NCBI GenBank assembly: GCA_023897205.1
Contig: JAHWDD010000034.1
Coordinates: 1-31,458 of the forward strand
From: Exophiala sp. HKRS030
Taxonomy: Eukaryota > Ascomycota > Eurotiomycetes > Chaetothyriales > Herpotrichiellaceae
Direction: 5' to 3'
Length of the DNA stretch: 31,458 nucleotides
The notes beneath the pieces were generated by a model that did not search any database, was not told where the DNA came from, and saw nothing but the letters and a program-made list of their open reading frames with translations. The position numbers and the translations under genes are program-made. Shown one piece after another: positions 10,414-19,732 of this stretch; positions within the stretch are counted from its first letter, which is position 1; each line of letters begins with the position of its first letter.

Positions 10414-10911
10414 ATGCCTGAACATTTTCGTCGACAGAAAGTGCGCTTCCACGAGCAGAACGAAGAGGTCCTCCGTCGCCCGTTTGACGACGAATATTCT
10501 GTCATGGCACATTTTTCGGACCATATCGACATGTGCCGACTTTGCATCGTACCTTTTCAAAATGACAGAAATCCTATGTTGTGTCGAGAAGGCTACCTCC
10601 TCAGCAAAGACGTCTGCCGTTATGTCGGGCTGAGGAATGGGAGCGTGATCTCCGCCATAAGTTCACGGTCGCCACTTGAGATCGCAGTTCCTCCGAGGTT
10701 TGCGATCATACGAAGACTCCTTACTGCTCGTCCACGGGACTTAAAGTCGCAGGGAGTAACCGATGGAGAGATGCCAAAGAGTCCACCTGAATCCAGGCAC
10801 GCACCTCACCAACGATCAGTGGAATACGTCACGATCTACCTCAATCTTCCCGCTTTAAAGATCCCTCTACATATCCGCCGTGCAGACCTGCAAAATATGT
10901 ATACAACCTAG
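10414..10911 (+). CDS. Hypothetical protein with paired-Cys motif, 165 aa
   Basis: Single open frame from ATG at 10414 to TAG at 10911. The N-terminus is basic and helical (RRQKVRFHEQNEEVLRRPF). A Cys cluster follows: HIDMCRLC at residues about 37-44, then LCREGYLLSKDVC (about 56-68), spacing C-x2-C-x11-12-C-x11-C that could bind zinc. This C..C...LC..G..L...V pattern recurs in short fungal proteins of unknown function I have seen before, so I infer a fungal-specific family. The C-terminal half is Pro and Arg rich, ending VEYVTIYLNLPALKIPLHI, likely beta strands. No signal peptide. Convergent with the coiled-coil gene at 11037. Confidence 0.55.
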   Translation: MPEHFRRQKVRFHEQNEEVLRRPFDDEYSVMAHFSDHIDMCRLCIVPFQNDRNPMLCREGYLLSKDVCRYVGLRNGSVISAISSRSPLEIAVPPRFAIIRRLLTARPRDLKSQGVTDGEMPKSPPESRHAPHQRSVEYVTIYLNLPALKIPLHIRRADLQNMYTT

Positions 10912-11036
10912 AGTCTTCCAGTATGGGGCGCGGATAATGCCATGCCTGGCAAGCCCCTAAAATGGCAGGAGCAGGAAGTACGGGTCTGGGGAAGAAACGA
11001 AAAGCCTGAAAGGCTCTATGAGTATAACAAAGCACT

Positions 11037-11667
11037 CTACTCAGTTGCGTTCGATGGCACTGTGGTGCCTATTATCGAATTAAGTGCCACACTAGCCGCT
11101 TGAGCAACCTGCATCATCATCTCGCTGCCATTCTCACTTTCCTGCAGCGCTTTTTGTAAGTCAGTCAGTTTGGATTCAATCCGAGAAATGCTGTGACAGC
11201 ATTGATCAACTTTTTTTCGCAGCTCCTCAATTTGACGGGTTTGCCTGGGGCGGAAGAGAAAAGTCAGTGGATAAACACGGCCTGTAACCATTCTGTCCTC
11301 ACCTCTGCTCAAATTCTTCGAGACGTTCATCCGTTGTGCTTCTCGCTCGTTGTGCCACGTTGAGAAATTGTTTCACCAAGTGATGTCCTGTCTTCGAGCC
11401 ACTGGGCGGTAGAGCCGCAGAAGCATTGTGTTGCTGCGCAGCCGCTCTTCGGGGTTCCTTCGATGTTCTACGACTTGGCTCCCAGGCACCGTTCGGCCAC
11501 CCATGATTCAGGATGTTCTGAGACCTTCCCTGAGAGAGGTCTGCATGCTCTGGAAAGACCGTGGGAGTGACAGGTGGACTGACCGCTGGCTGTTCCAATC
11601 CAAAAAGGTTGGGGTCAAAAAAACTATCCTCCATACCTTCAGGTGCCTCTCGCGTGAAGCTAGACAT
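11037..11667 (-). CDS. Two-exon coiled-coil protein
   Basis: Exons 11667-11303 and 11244-11037, 190 residues. The intron (11302-11245, 58 nt) is textbook: donor GTGAGG, branch CTGAC, acceptor CCCCAG. It joins DERLEEFEQR to QTRQIEELRKKVDQ, making one continuous coiled coil (about residues 105-165). The first half is low complexity, with Pro, Ser, Ala and Gln (SPPVTPTVFPEHADL, RRAAAQQHNASAALPPSG). The C-terminus ends in a mild hydrophobic Ala/Val/Ile stretch too weak for a membrane anchor. I chose ATG 11667 (MSSFTREAPEGMEDSFF); an in-frame ATG at 11805 would add 46 residues. Function unknown; perhaps an oligomerising adaptor. Tail-to-tail with the Cys-motif gene, 125 nt apart. Confidence 0.65.
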
Positions 11668-11805
11668 CTGATGTAGCCTTAAATTTGACGTGACATGACT
11701 TGTTGAAGTACCAACACTGTGCAAACACGGGATTAAGTGGTGGCTAGAGCGGCTCCCCTTGCCGCTCGATGCGAACGGCAGGCGGCTAAGTGCTCCGATC
11801 ACCAT

Positions 11806-12196
11806 TAAACAGACCCTGGTTTTACTGCAAAGTTAGCGACAAACTGTTACCCTATTACTGGACCGTTGAGTAGCGGGATTGCATTCCCGCCTTGAAGGTC
11901 TGGAGCTGGGGAGCAAAATGGGACCTCTGAATTCAGTGGTGCTGATTCCAGGACGGCGGATGCATATGGACAGATCCGCAACCACTATATTTCCGGGATA
12001 ATATGAAACATCCATTGTCACACAATTTGCTACAATACTGACGTACTCCCACAGCAAGGCGTGGTGAAGCTAGAAATGAACCTTCACCAAGATTTTTCAC
12101 GCCACTGGGCCTCTAACCTTTGCTTGCAGCGCGAGATTTCCAGATTCTTTGGGCCTCCAAAATCTTCGGTTTACTATGAGGAACAATTGAGGACAA
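11806..12196. other. Intergenic stretch between divergent genes
   Basis: No gene supported. Lies between the leftward coiled-coil gene and the rightward MADS-like gene, so it should hold both promoters. Short frames on the minus strand (11833-12057) look random. Confidence 0.4.
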
Positions 12197-12776
12197 ATGG
12201 CCCGGTTTAGCAAAAAACGCTCCAATGCCAGATTGAAGTCCCGCAGTAGAGACCAGCCAGCGACAAAAGAGGAAAAGGAATCTAAGGCACAATATGAGCA
12301 GGCAAGGCGTCGACAATGGTGCGTGGTAAAGAAGACCAATGAACTCCACTCGTTATGTAACAAGAAGGTCTTCCTACTTGTGGTTGATGACCGTCGTGCC
12401 GATTTCCTCAGTTCCGAAGATATCTCCAAGGATTGGCCATATTCCTGGCAAAGACTGGTGAATGAATCCCTCCCGAGCACAGTACGACCTTATTGACACC
12501 TTGCAGATGTCTGACCCTACTGTTCGACGCATCACGTACAAAACTAAACCGCAAACGCAACATTCGGACAAGCCCTACCCATTGGTTACCCCCAATCAAT
12601 CCGAAGATTCTGAAGATTCGTTGCAACCTATACAGAGCTTCCTTCGCGTTCACGAATTGGGCCGACTCTTGGAGCAGTTCCATCATCTTGGGCGCCATCG
12701 CGCTGCTTTTCTGAAAGGACTGAGAGTAGCACTATTTGGCGACTCAGGACGCCTCCCGGTGCAAGAGCAAGTATGA
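12197..12776 (+). CDS. MADS-box-like (SRF-type) protein, divergent
   Basis: Start ATG 12197. Residues about 6-40 are strongly basic. Residues 36-85 carry the MADS-like pattern: ARRRQWCVVKKTNELHSLC, then a hydrophobic strand KKVFLLVVD, then a WPYSW motif. This matches the R-x-x-x-x-x-KKAxELxxLCxxxVxLxV core of MADS domains and the WPPS-type tail seen in fungal MADS-like proteins. It suggests DNA binding, though the domain is divergent. Two splice models carry the frame on: 12458-12506 (GTGAAT...TTGCAG, 49 nt) or 12482-12572 (GTACGA...GACAAG, 91 nt, which keeps SLPST after WPYSW). Both enter the frame ending at 12776 (HELGRLLEQFHHLGRHRAAF). Without splicing the frame stops at 12496 (99 aa). The MADS-like call is good; the 3' structure is unsettled. 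Confidence 0.6.
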
Positions 12777-12854
12777 AATCTAGTCTATCATACCTCAATG
12801 CAAAAGAATCCACGTGACAGATTTGGTTTCACTATCTTAATAGCCTATCTACGA

Positions 12855-13543
12855 TTATAGTGATAGAACGCATATGCCCGTCACCAAGGTAACCCAAACA
12901 AAACTGACACCTCTGCTGGTAGCGGCCGAATCATATACCGCGGGAGATTGCAATATTGGCGCGGTCCAGCGAAAAGTGCCGTTCGACCAGTTCGTCCCAC
13001 CAGTGCCAGTTCCTATGCCCGTAGCCATCACCGTGTTTATGTTCATACCTGTTCCAGAGAGGGTGCCAGCGCCAGTGCCACTGCCAGTAAATCCGTTACC
13101 ACTTCCTCCCGAGCATGGGACCCCTCCAGTTGTTGAGATCGACGGGCGTGCACTTGCCGGGGGTGGAAACGGCACTACGGATCTGGGGGTGTTTGTAGTC
13201 TCTGAAGATGTCGCAGCTTTGCTAGCTGTCGTCGCAGCCGTCGTGGCGGTCCCGGTAGTGCTGGTGGCAGTGAGCGTAACCTTCGGAGTAGAGAGCTGGC
13301 TGTCAGGGGCCCCACTCAAAGTATTGGGTAGAGCCGATGAACGCTCCGACTGCGTTACTGAGGTGACCGCTATGCTATTTTGTCCCCACATTAGCCAAAA
13401 GCTTCCCAGTGAAATGAAACCTGATGGCGGTATCGACTGAGTCCAACTAACACTATGTTAGTCAATCTACAGGGAGTAGGGTCCAGGACTCACACAGAAG
13501 GCAGCAGTAGAAACCACCATCTAATTAATGTGAACGCTTGCAT
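12855..13543 (-). CDS. Secreted GPI-anchored Ser/Thr/Gly-rich cell-surface protein
   Basis: Exons 13543-13494 and 13446-12855, 213 residues. The intron (13493-13447, 47 nt) has donor GTGAGT, branch GACTAAC and acceptor GTTAG. It supplies a signal peptide, MQAFTLIRWWFLLLPSVW, that the second exon lacks. The mature part is Ser/Thr/Ala rich (VTLTATSTTGTATTAATTAS), then Gly/Thr rich (GNGFTGSGTGAGTLSGTG), fit for O-glycosylation, with N-glycosylation sites NWS and NGT. The end is a GPI-signal-like tail: small residues, then a hydrophobic run GVSFVWVTLVTGICVLSL. Likely wall- or plasma-membrane-bound; no catalytic domain. A 188-codon open frame on the plus strand (12874-13440) mirrors it and is a by-product of its GC-rich repetitive codons. 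Confidence 0.85.
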
Positions 13544-13732
13544 CTTCGATTCTGCCCCGCGGGACGAATTGCTCCCAGTGAATGACCAAAGACCGTTCAT
13601 TTTAACTACGCTCAGGAAAGGTTCCTCGCCATAGTATGGTTCATAATGTTCGCACTTAAAGACTTTTTGGCCACTGATATTTTGAGACCGCCTTTTCCTG
13701 AGGTATGGCTGACCAAATTTCTAGGAATATCC

Positions 13733-13740
13733 TATAAAAT
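13733..13740 (+). promoter_or_regulatory. TATA-like box
   Basis: TATAAAAT about 60 nt upstream of the ATG at 13800. Position fits a core promoter for the 480-aa orphan gene. Confidence 0.4.
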
Positions 13741-13799
13741 AGGCAAGGGCACGATTACCGGTCTTCAAAGTTCCTACATTCAAATTCTTTTTGGCGAAT

Positions 13800-15242
13800 A
13801 TGTCTGACATTGGGAACGATCCCAAAGGACACGCCGACGGAAAGGCTGGAGAGACCAGTGCAAGTACGCAGGGTGAGTCACAAGCTGCGCAAGATGCGAG
13901 AAGTAGGGCGAAAAGGATCGAGACTCAGAGGGGAAAACATCAAGAAAGAAAAAATGAAATGAAAAAATGGAAGGTCGACAAAAAGGATCAGCATGACAGG
14001 AAGAAAAAGCAACAAGAGTCCCTTCAACGACAGCTCGAACAACTACGGAAACAAGAGGAATCTGAGAATCGTCAGACCGAGGAGCAAAAAATAACTAAGG
14101 ACATTGATATGATCGATGCCGATCTCAAGGCGATGGAGAACGACTCGGAAAACTTTATGGACTTTACATCCGATGACTCGAATATCCCGAGGCCGTCAAT
14201 CGAGGCATCGACCGAAGATGACGATCAGGACAGCGATCCGGCTGCAATTCCCTTCCAAGCCGGTAGCGACACTTCAGAACTCTTTCCAGGAGCTCCCTGC
14301 GTGACGGTCGCCAAAAAGTGCATAAGAGGAAACAGAGACGATGCACCGACGTACCTAAATCGCTACGGGCCTCGCAGATGTGGCTGGTTCGTGTTTAGCA
14401 CGACCTTGTTACTTCCTGATGGCGTCAAAGAAGGAGACTTGGTCAATGTCTCCGAGAAGAAGGATCGCATCTTGGATTATCCTCGACGACAGGGGGAATC
14501 CAAGCCTAGACTCGGTGATGTGCAAGGATTCTTGAACATAGTCTGGGATTACGGGAAGCTTGAAGGTAATCCGTTAGAGGCGGCAGAACTCTTGAATCCC
14601 CGAAAGGTTAAGCAGACCGATAAGTACCCAACCGAGAAAGAACGCCGACACCAAAAGCTAGAAAAATATCCTCAAGTGAACATACAGCTTCAGTTCAAGA
14701 ATAATTGGAAGACCGACTTCGTCGAAAAAGCAACTACGTGGGAAACAGGTTCACAATTTCGACAACTATACCGAAGGGACCAGATCAAGGCGGAAGACGA
14801 GGTGTACCGCATGGCACTCAATCAGGCAGAACGTTTTCTTCGTTGGTATCAGTCAATCAAGCCGGATGAATTCGACGAGAAAGGGATCTACAAGAGGTCT
14901 CCGAGTCGAGAACCAACCACGGTGCCGTTAACGACATCCGTGTCCCCAACTCCGCCTCCGGAAACCACCCAGGTACCGAAGCCTGGTCAGACACAGCTTC
15001 CTACGCCACCGCCGGACGAAAAGACCCCTACGCCACCACCGGATGGAAAGGCAGGAAACAAGCCTCAGACAGATCAGGATTCTACAAAAGGGAAGAAGAA
15101 AATGACTCGAGAGAGGTTCAAGAAGATTATACTAAAAGCATATAAAGATGCTGAAAATATAACAGGAGAAATGACTGAAGACCAGAATGATGAATGGGAA
15201 GTCTACTTTGATGCTTATGCCAGTAGAAAGGGGTACTCGTAA
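13800..15242 (+). CDS. Charged, proline-rich orphan protein, 480 aa, intronless
   Basis: Not recognised. Longest uninterrupted frame in the window, ATG 13800 to TAA 15242. Residues about 25-105 are very rich in Lys, Glu, Gln and Arg and should form a long charged helix or coiled coil (KKKQQESLQRQLEQLRKQEE). An acidic Asp/Ser linker follows. A globular-looking middle (about 165-370) has Trp and Cys (RYGPRRCGWFVFSTTLLLP, then a lone predicted strand-rich part and an RFLRWYQSIKPDEF end). Next is a Pro-rich linker with TPPP motifs repeated about three times (residues about 385-430), then a basic patch and a final helical segment (RERFKKIILKAYKDAENITG). No signal peptide or membrane helix. Nuclear or scaffold roles are possible but not shown. 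Its intact frame argues for function. Confidence 0.75.
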   Translation: MSDIGNDPKGHADGKAGETSASTQGESQAAQDARSRAKRIETQRGKHQERKNEMKKWKVDKKDQHDRKKKQQESLQRQLEQLRKQEESENRQTEEQKITKDIDMIDADLKAMENDSENFMDFTSDDSNIPRPSIEASTEDDDQDSDPAAIPFQAGSDTSELFPGAPCVTVAKKCIRGNRDDAPTYLNRYGPRRCGWFVFSTTLLLPDGVKEGDLVNVSEKKDRILDYPRRQGESKPRLGDVQGFLNIVWDYGKLEGNPLEAAELLNPRKVKQTDKYPTEKERRHQKLEKYPQVNIQLQFKNNWKTDFVEKATTWETGSQFRQLYRRDQIKAEDEVYRMALNQAERFLRWYQSIKPDEFDEKGIYKRSPSREPTTVPLTTSVSPTPPPETTQVPKPGQTQLPTPPPDEKTPTPPPDGKAGNKPQTDQDSTKGKKKMTRERFKKIILKAYKDAENITGEMTEDQNDEWEVYFDAYASRKGYS

Positions 15243-15524
15243 AAATAGCCACGCATCTAGAGCAGCGAACTCGGGAGAAGTAGGAAATCCACTCATTTAG
15301 CGACATAGATATATTGAGTTCACTCGAACAATTAGAATTGTCCGCAGGCGGACATTACCTAAACCATTCAAGTAGAACAACCTGATTCAAGTTTACCCTT
15401 TGAGAGGTAGTCTGCGTACCGTAGAGCCCATCGAGGTGGAGAATTTAGTTACGAATGCTCGTCGATCCTAACAAGTATTGAAGGCACTACAAATAGCCGT
15501 GGACAAGCTGTCAGAGAAACACGA

Positions 15525-15545
15525 TTATCGCGGCAAACGCGATGA
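15525..15545. repeat. Imperfect hairpin related to the one at 8293
   Basis: TTATCGCG, loop GCAAA, CGCGATGA: eight pairs including one G-T. It shares TTATCGCGGCAA and CGCGAT with the perfect hairpin 7.2 kb to the left. Confidence 0.5.
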
Positions 15546-15792
15546 AAACCCTCTTCGTACAATACTGTAGAAAAGACTCAAAGCTTGCATCCCACTCCAA
15601 ATTAGAACGCAGGCTATAGATACTGCATTGTGCCACAGGATGATGTGCACAGGGAAACTCAGGGTCCTAGGGTCCTAGGGATACTGCACACTGCAATACC
15701 TCAGAGTTCCATGGTGCTCCGGCTTATGGCTAGTCAGTTACGCACTGCGATGCCCTGTTGAAAATTGTTTGTCAAGAGTAATTCGTCCATTT

Positions 15793-15819
15793 GATTGGGA
15801 TGATTGGGATGATTGGGAT
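15793..15819 (+). repeat. Three tandem copies of a 9-nt unit
   Basis: GATTGGGAT repeated three times without change. Non-coding as far as I can see. Confidence 0.8.
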
Positions 15820-15910
15820 AAGCTGTGGAGGCATCAAATGAGGGTGCTAGTGGGCTGGTCATTCGGCTCTCGATTGGCCCGCTTCAATCCTAATCATCGT
15901 TTCGGCCGTT

Positions 15911-16594
15911 CCCTGGAGAATCGTCAATCAGACGAAGTTTGAGGCGCTCCTGGGGCACTTGAGAGAATTTATCGAAGATCTAGAGGCCTTCACAAAATAG
16001 CTTCAGATATCGGGACGACAACGTCGTTGCCTCGACGCCGGCATTGAGTCGATCTCAGATATATACGCTCTAGAGCGAATGGAAAACGCCCGCATTGGCC
16101 CCGATGACCCGGTCTCGGAATCTGCGAGCATCAGGCTGTCAAACCTCCGCCGAAGTGGCGCCTCAAGAAGGTCCCTTTCAGTCGATTCTGTCCGCAATAT
16201 GCTCCCGTCTCAGAGCTATAACCCTTTTGCGCACCGAGCGTTCGATGATCTCAGTATCAACGAGAGCTTTGCCACTACTGAAACACACCGAATAGAAGCT
16301 GAGTCCATCCTAGACCAAGCGGCGGATGCCTCAAGCACACACGGGAGCTTTAACACTGCACTAACGCAACAATCCACAGAGAGGCTGGGCCTTGATAGAA
16401 ATGAGCACGAATCTAACAGCTCATGGGTTGGGGGTTCTCCGCAAACCCGACATTTGGTTGCACAACAGTTAATCAGTGGAAACAAGACGTTACTGTATCA
16501 GGATCGAATATCGAAGTGGTCGTTGAACTTGAACCTCGTGCGGTACAAAAAGCAAACCCAGGTCAGAAACCAAAGGTCACTTAGCCGAGTCTGA
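15911..16594 (+). pseudogene. HeLo-domain (HET-S/LopB-type) gene relic with in-frame TAG
   Basis: One frame reads PWRIVNQTKFEALLGHLREF, then IEDLEAFTK, then TAG (15998-16000), then LQISGRQRRCLDAGIESISD and IYALERMENARIGPDDPVS. This is the C-terminal half of a HeLo domain: the W-x-I-x-x-x-x-K-F-x-x-L-x-x-L motif, a helix with FIEDLE, and the conserved IESI/A..E.A..S.A block. The motif reads straight through the TAG with no gap and no intron signals around it, so I take it as a nonsense mutation (CAG to TAG would do). The N-terminal half of the domain is not found upstream; the frame has another stop at 15848-15850. An intact 171-codon frame remains from ATG 16079: a Ser-rich tail ending ..HLVAQQLISGNKTLLYQDRI. 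HeLo proteins are membrane-targeting cell-death effectors in fungal incompatibility. Confidence 0.65.
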
Positions 16595-16883
16595 CGAGAT
16601 ACAATCAATTGGGGTCCACCGAAGATAGTGGTCTTCCATCTTCACGTGATGTGTACAGAAGTTCTACAGTATTTCCCGAAACCGCCCTCCCCACATAGTA
16701 ACTTCTTTGCCAGAAAGCTTACAATACTGTAAATCACAAATTCCTTCGTGCACATTACCAGAACGACCGGAGCGGAGAAATATTAATCCGATAACTCGGC
16801 GCTCCAAGCGCCAAGGCTTAGCCCATAGGGTGTCCCATCAAAAAGCAAGTTCGACCGTTTCCGCAATCCATTATCACCGAAAG

Positions 16884-17765
16884 ATGTGGGAATCCCCGTC
16901 CCTGCCATATTACTGCCCGACATCGTTGCTACCAGTTCCTTTACCTACTACTTCCGATATCAAGAACGCAACATGTATGCTAGAGGATGCAGCCTCCAGA
17001 GTTGTTCGGGTCGGAGACTACTTTGTCGCTAAATATGGGCCACAAACAAGCCGCCGGATACAAGAGGGACAGAATATGATCTTTGTTCAACAAAACCTCA
17101 CGACTCCCATCCCGTTGATATACGCTCTCTATGTCGAAGATGGCATCGCATACTTGCTGATGGAGTACGTTGCTGGACAGTCGCTTGAATCTCTTTGGCC
17201 AAACCTTGAGCCACAAGAGCAGTCAATAATTTTGAACAAGCTCAGGAAGATTTTGGACGAAATGAGATCTCTACCGCCACCATCACCTCCCTTCTACGGG
17301 AGTGTTTGCCATGGGCCGCTCCCGTACTTTCTCTTCTGGACTCCAGAAACGCAACCGACAATCAATGGTCCTTTCAATAACGAGGAAGAGCTCTGCTTGG
17401 GCTTAGTAGAAAGAATCCGCCAGATTTATGCCGACAACACTCAACACATGGCTCGCGTCAACTGGTTCCAGAAACATCTTCCTACCTCGCTTATAGGCCA
17501 CCCACCAACTCTCACACATGGCGATCTCCAAAAGAAGAATATTATCGTCACTCGAACACATCTCCAAAATGAAGACGACGACGTCGAGCTGACAATACTT
17601 GATTGGGAGAACGCAGGGTGGTATCCCGACTACTTTGAATACTTTTCATGCTACACAAGCTTCCACTGGGATAGCGACTGGCCCCTGATGGTAGAAGTCT
17701 TCCTCGACCCTTATCCTGTGGAGACACTTTCGTTGATGCCTGTATACCATGACATCTTCATGTAG
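16884..17765 (+). CDS. APH-like (aminoglycoside phosphotransferase family) kinase
   Basis: Protein kinase-like fold phosphotransferase, 293 residues, no intron. Start ATG 16884 (MWESPSLPYYCPTSLLPVPL) matches the typical opening of this fungal family; an upstream frame extension has only non-ATG starts. The nucleotide-binding Lys is probably K50 (YFVAKYG). The hinge region reads LLMEYVAGQSLESLW (91-105). The catalytic loop is THGDLQKKNIIV (D214, N219), and the metal-binding loop LDWENAGWYPDYFEY (D240). All key residues are present, so it should be active. Fungal members are numerous and their natural substrates are mostly unknown small molecules; antibiotic resistance should not be assumed. 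It starts about 290 nt after the HeLo relic, same strand. Confidence 0.88.
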   Translation: MWESPSLPYYCPTSLLPVPLPTTSDIKNATCMLEDAASRVVRVGDYFVAKYGPQTSRRIQEGQNMIFVQQNLTTPIPLIYALYVEDGIAYLLMEYVAGQSLESLWPNLEPQEQSIILNKLRKILDEMRSLPPPSPPFYGSVCHGPLPYFLFWTPETQPTINGPFNNEEELCLGLVERIRQIYADNTQHMARVNWFQKHLPTSLIGHPPTLTHGDLQKKNIIVTRTHLQNEDDDVELTILDWENAGWYPDYFEYFSCYTSFHWDSDWPLMVEVFLDPYPVETLSLMPVYHDIFM

Positions 17766-17830
17766 TCATACCAGGGAGGCATGAACATCTTGATCTTATC
17801 AGTCCACTCTCACAGGTGCCATAGACTAAT

Positions 17831-18338
17831 CTACTCAAGAATCTGCGCTGCTTGCAAAGCTGGTATTGCACGTTCCTCAGTCCACTCAGTGCATTTGACC
17901 AGTCGAACACGTGTCTCTCCGGGCTGGTAGAAGGCGCCGTTTGGTTTGATTGGCTCTGTCTTCATAGTCTTTGGGTTGAATTTCTTCTGTTTGTGTGGAG
18001 TAGGTTGTTGGGCGCAAATTGTTTCAAAAGTATGGTACTTGCTTGCCTTGACTTTGCCCAGAAGGTGTTTTTGGTAGAAGCTTTGAGACAATTCGGGCTG
18101 GAGACCTGACTTTCGTTGATACGTCCTGCCCGTTACCAAGTCACCAACAACATGGTGAATAAATCCACTTTTGTCATCCTTCGTCTCAACAAAGATCTAA
18201 GGGGCTAATCAGTCCAGAGCCGTCCAAATCTTACTTAATACTGACCACAGTGTGATATCTTGGCTGCGGCATGTCTGGATCTTGCACAGCTAAGCGATAC
18301 TGAACTTTGTAGACCTAGAAATATTTTTCTTGAGGCAT
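17831..18338 (-). pseudogene. Small fungal-specific protein family member, TAG at codon 8
   Basis: Exons 18338-18246 and 18196-17831, intron 18245-18197 (49 nt, GTCAGT...CTTAG), 152 residues. The protein reads MPQEKYF, TAG (18317-18315), VYKVQYRLAVQDPDMPQPRY, HTVIFVETKDDKSGFIHHVV, and later PTPHKQKKFNPKTMKTEP and LVKCTEWTEERAIPAL. This belongs to a widespread Pezizomycotina family of unknown function: N-terminal VYKVxYR, HTxxFVET, a central PPPKQ-like motif and CxEWxxxxAIPAL near the end. The ATG has good context (AAAATGCC) and lies where family members begin, so the TAG looks like a point nonsense change. Alternatives: the TTTCTAG is a splice acceptor for an unseen upstream exon, or translation starts at the in-frame ATG of MPQPRYHTV. 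Confidence 0.65.
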
Positions 18339-19732
18339 TTTATCGTTGTAGAAAGGGAGGTGGCTGTTAGTGACGAAAACGTTAGCCACCCTCCAGGAGG
18401 GCCTGATGTCTTTCCCTTCTTTATAACCTCAGAACCGGAGCGCGCTCTATCATGACCACCAAGCCCGCCACGGACACGTGACAGATGTCTCTAGTCTCAT
18501 TCGTGCTTACTCCCCAGAGCCTTATGCAAAGCGCCATTTTGAGGAGTGCTAATGTAGAACGCCAGGCTCGGCGGCAGCGGCACCAGCGCGGCTTTGGAAT
18601 CACATCTTATAATTTCAGCGAATAACAGACCTGTGGGTAGCGCCGACTAGCAAGCCAACCGCACCATGTCTCAGCAGGAAAAGTCGACCAGCAACAATTG
18701 GACAATGAAGTCGATGGTGTCAATTCATAAAGGAAAACAGGCGGGGTTGCGGCTTCGGTTAATGTTGGGTCTGCGGGCGGGCATCTCGAGACTCCAATGA
18801 TCACGTGATCCGGCATAAAGGCTGTCCCACAAATTCCTTAGCCTTCGGCGAAAGAAATTACACTGTATTCTCAGAGGGGAGGGTGGTTTTGGAAAAGACT
18901 GTAACAAATGACGGTACAGCGTAGCCTGTAGCGAAACGCGTCTGAATATTTTCAGTACAGACAAGGTACCACAGATTGGTTCTGATTAGTAACCTAACTA
19001 TCGGCAATCATTGGTGGGTTTAGGTAAATTTCTAACTGGAAATAGATAGTTTACCACACTTGAGTAGGGCTATTTACAGCAATATCTTTTCGAGGGTAGA
19101 AACCGTAGTTGCAAGACTCTGTACCGAAAGCACTAACGATGTCCAATAGATTGTTATTGTACCCTGCTTCGTCCTCGCCCGCGTGATCCCCCCTCTTCGA
19201 GATGTATACGCACTTTGGCCCTAGAAACTCCTCACAGGTAGTGGGGGTGATCTCTTATCCGTTTGATGAAGAGCGAACCTTGCTTTTGTACAGTGTATAT
19301 AAGCCTTTTAAAAGGATAATTTTTAGAGTGAATATTTGGGTGTAATCTGGCTCTGACTACGGTTTACGGTTGAGAAAATTTCGCCGTGGGCTGGTATGAT
19401 CTAAAGCCGTGGGCTGCGAAGTGCAATAAGTAACACTGCTCCACAAGATGCTACGGTCAGCTAATAATTTGATGAAGTCAGCTTCTGAATTGATGGTTCG
19501 CGAATGATCAAGCAAGAAAGTCCCACCGAGTTGCGTGGGAAGAGTCATCTCAATCAACAAACGCAGATACCGTTACCCACTTCTTTTCGAGCTTTAAAGG
19601 GTCGCTGGAAGTGGTGGTTTGTGATTGCGAACATTTTTCAACGGAATCCACGACTTTCATGCTGGTATAAGTATCTGTTGTTCATCATCCCCTCATCATA
19701 GTTTTACTACATCTGGTAAACGCCTCGCAGAG
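18339..19732. other. Intergenic stretch
   Basis: No gene supported; only short overlapping frames. AT-rich toward the right. A TATATAA at 19296-19302 may serve a promoter, but it is over 400 nt from the F-box gene start. Confidence 0.4.

Larger units (their letters stand above)
15243..15910. other. Intergenic stretch with short tandem repeats and a hairpin
   Basis: No gene supported. Holds the hairpin at 15525-15545, an AGGGTCCT tandem (about 2.5 copies, 15661-15680) and three copies of GATTGGGAT (15793-15819). The N-terminal part of a HeLo domain would be expected near its right end, but I cannot find it. Confidence 0.45.

Noticed and set aside
12874..13440. 188-codon plus-strand frame
   Set aside because: It mirrors the spliced minus-strand gene, which has a signal peptide, canonical intron and GPI-type tail. 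The plus frame has none of these.
15558..16731. TACAATACTGTA at 15558-15569 and again at 16720-16731, flanking the HeLo relic
   Set aside because: A shared 12-mer is expected by chance many times in 31 kb, and the flanks differ. Not accepted as a target duplication.
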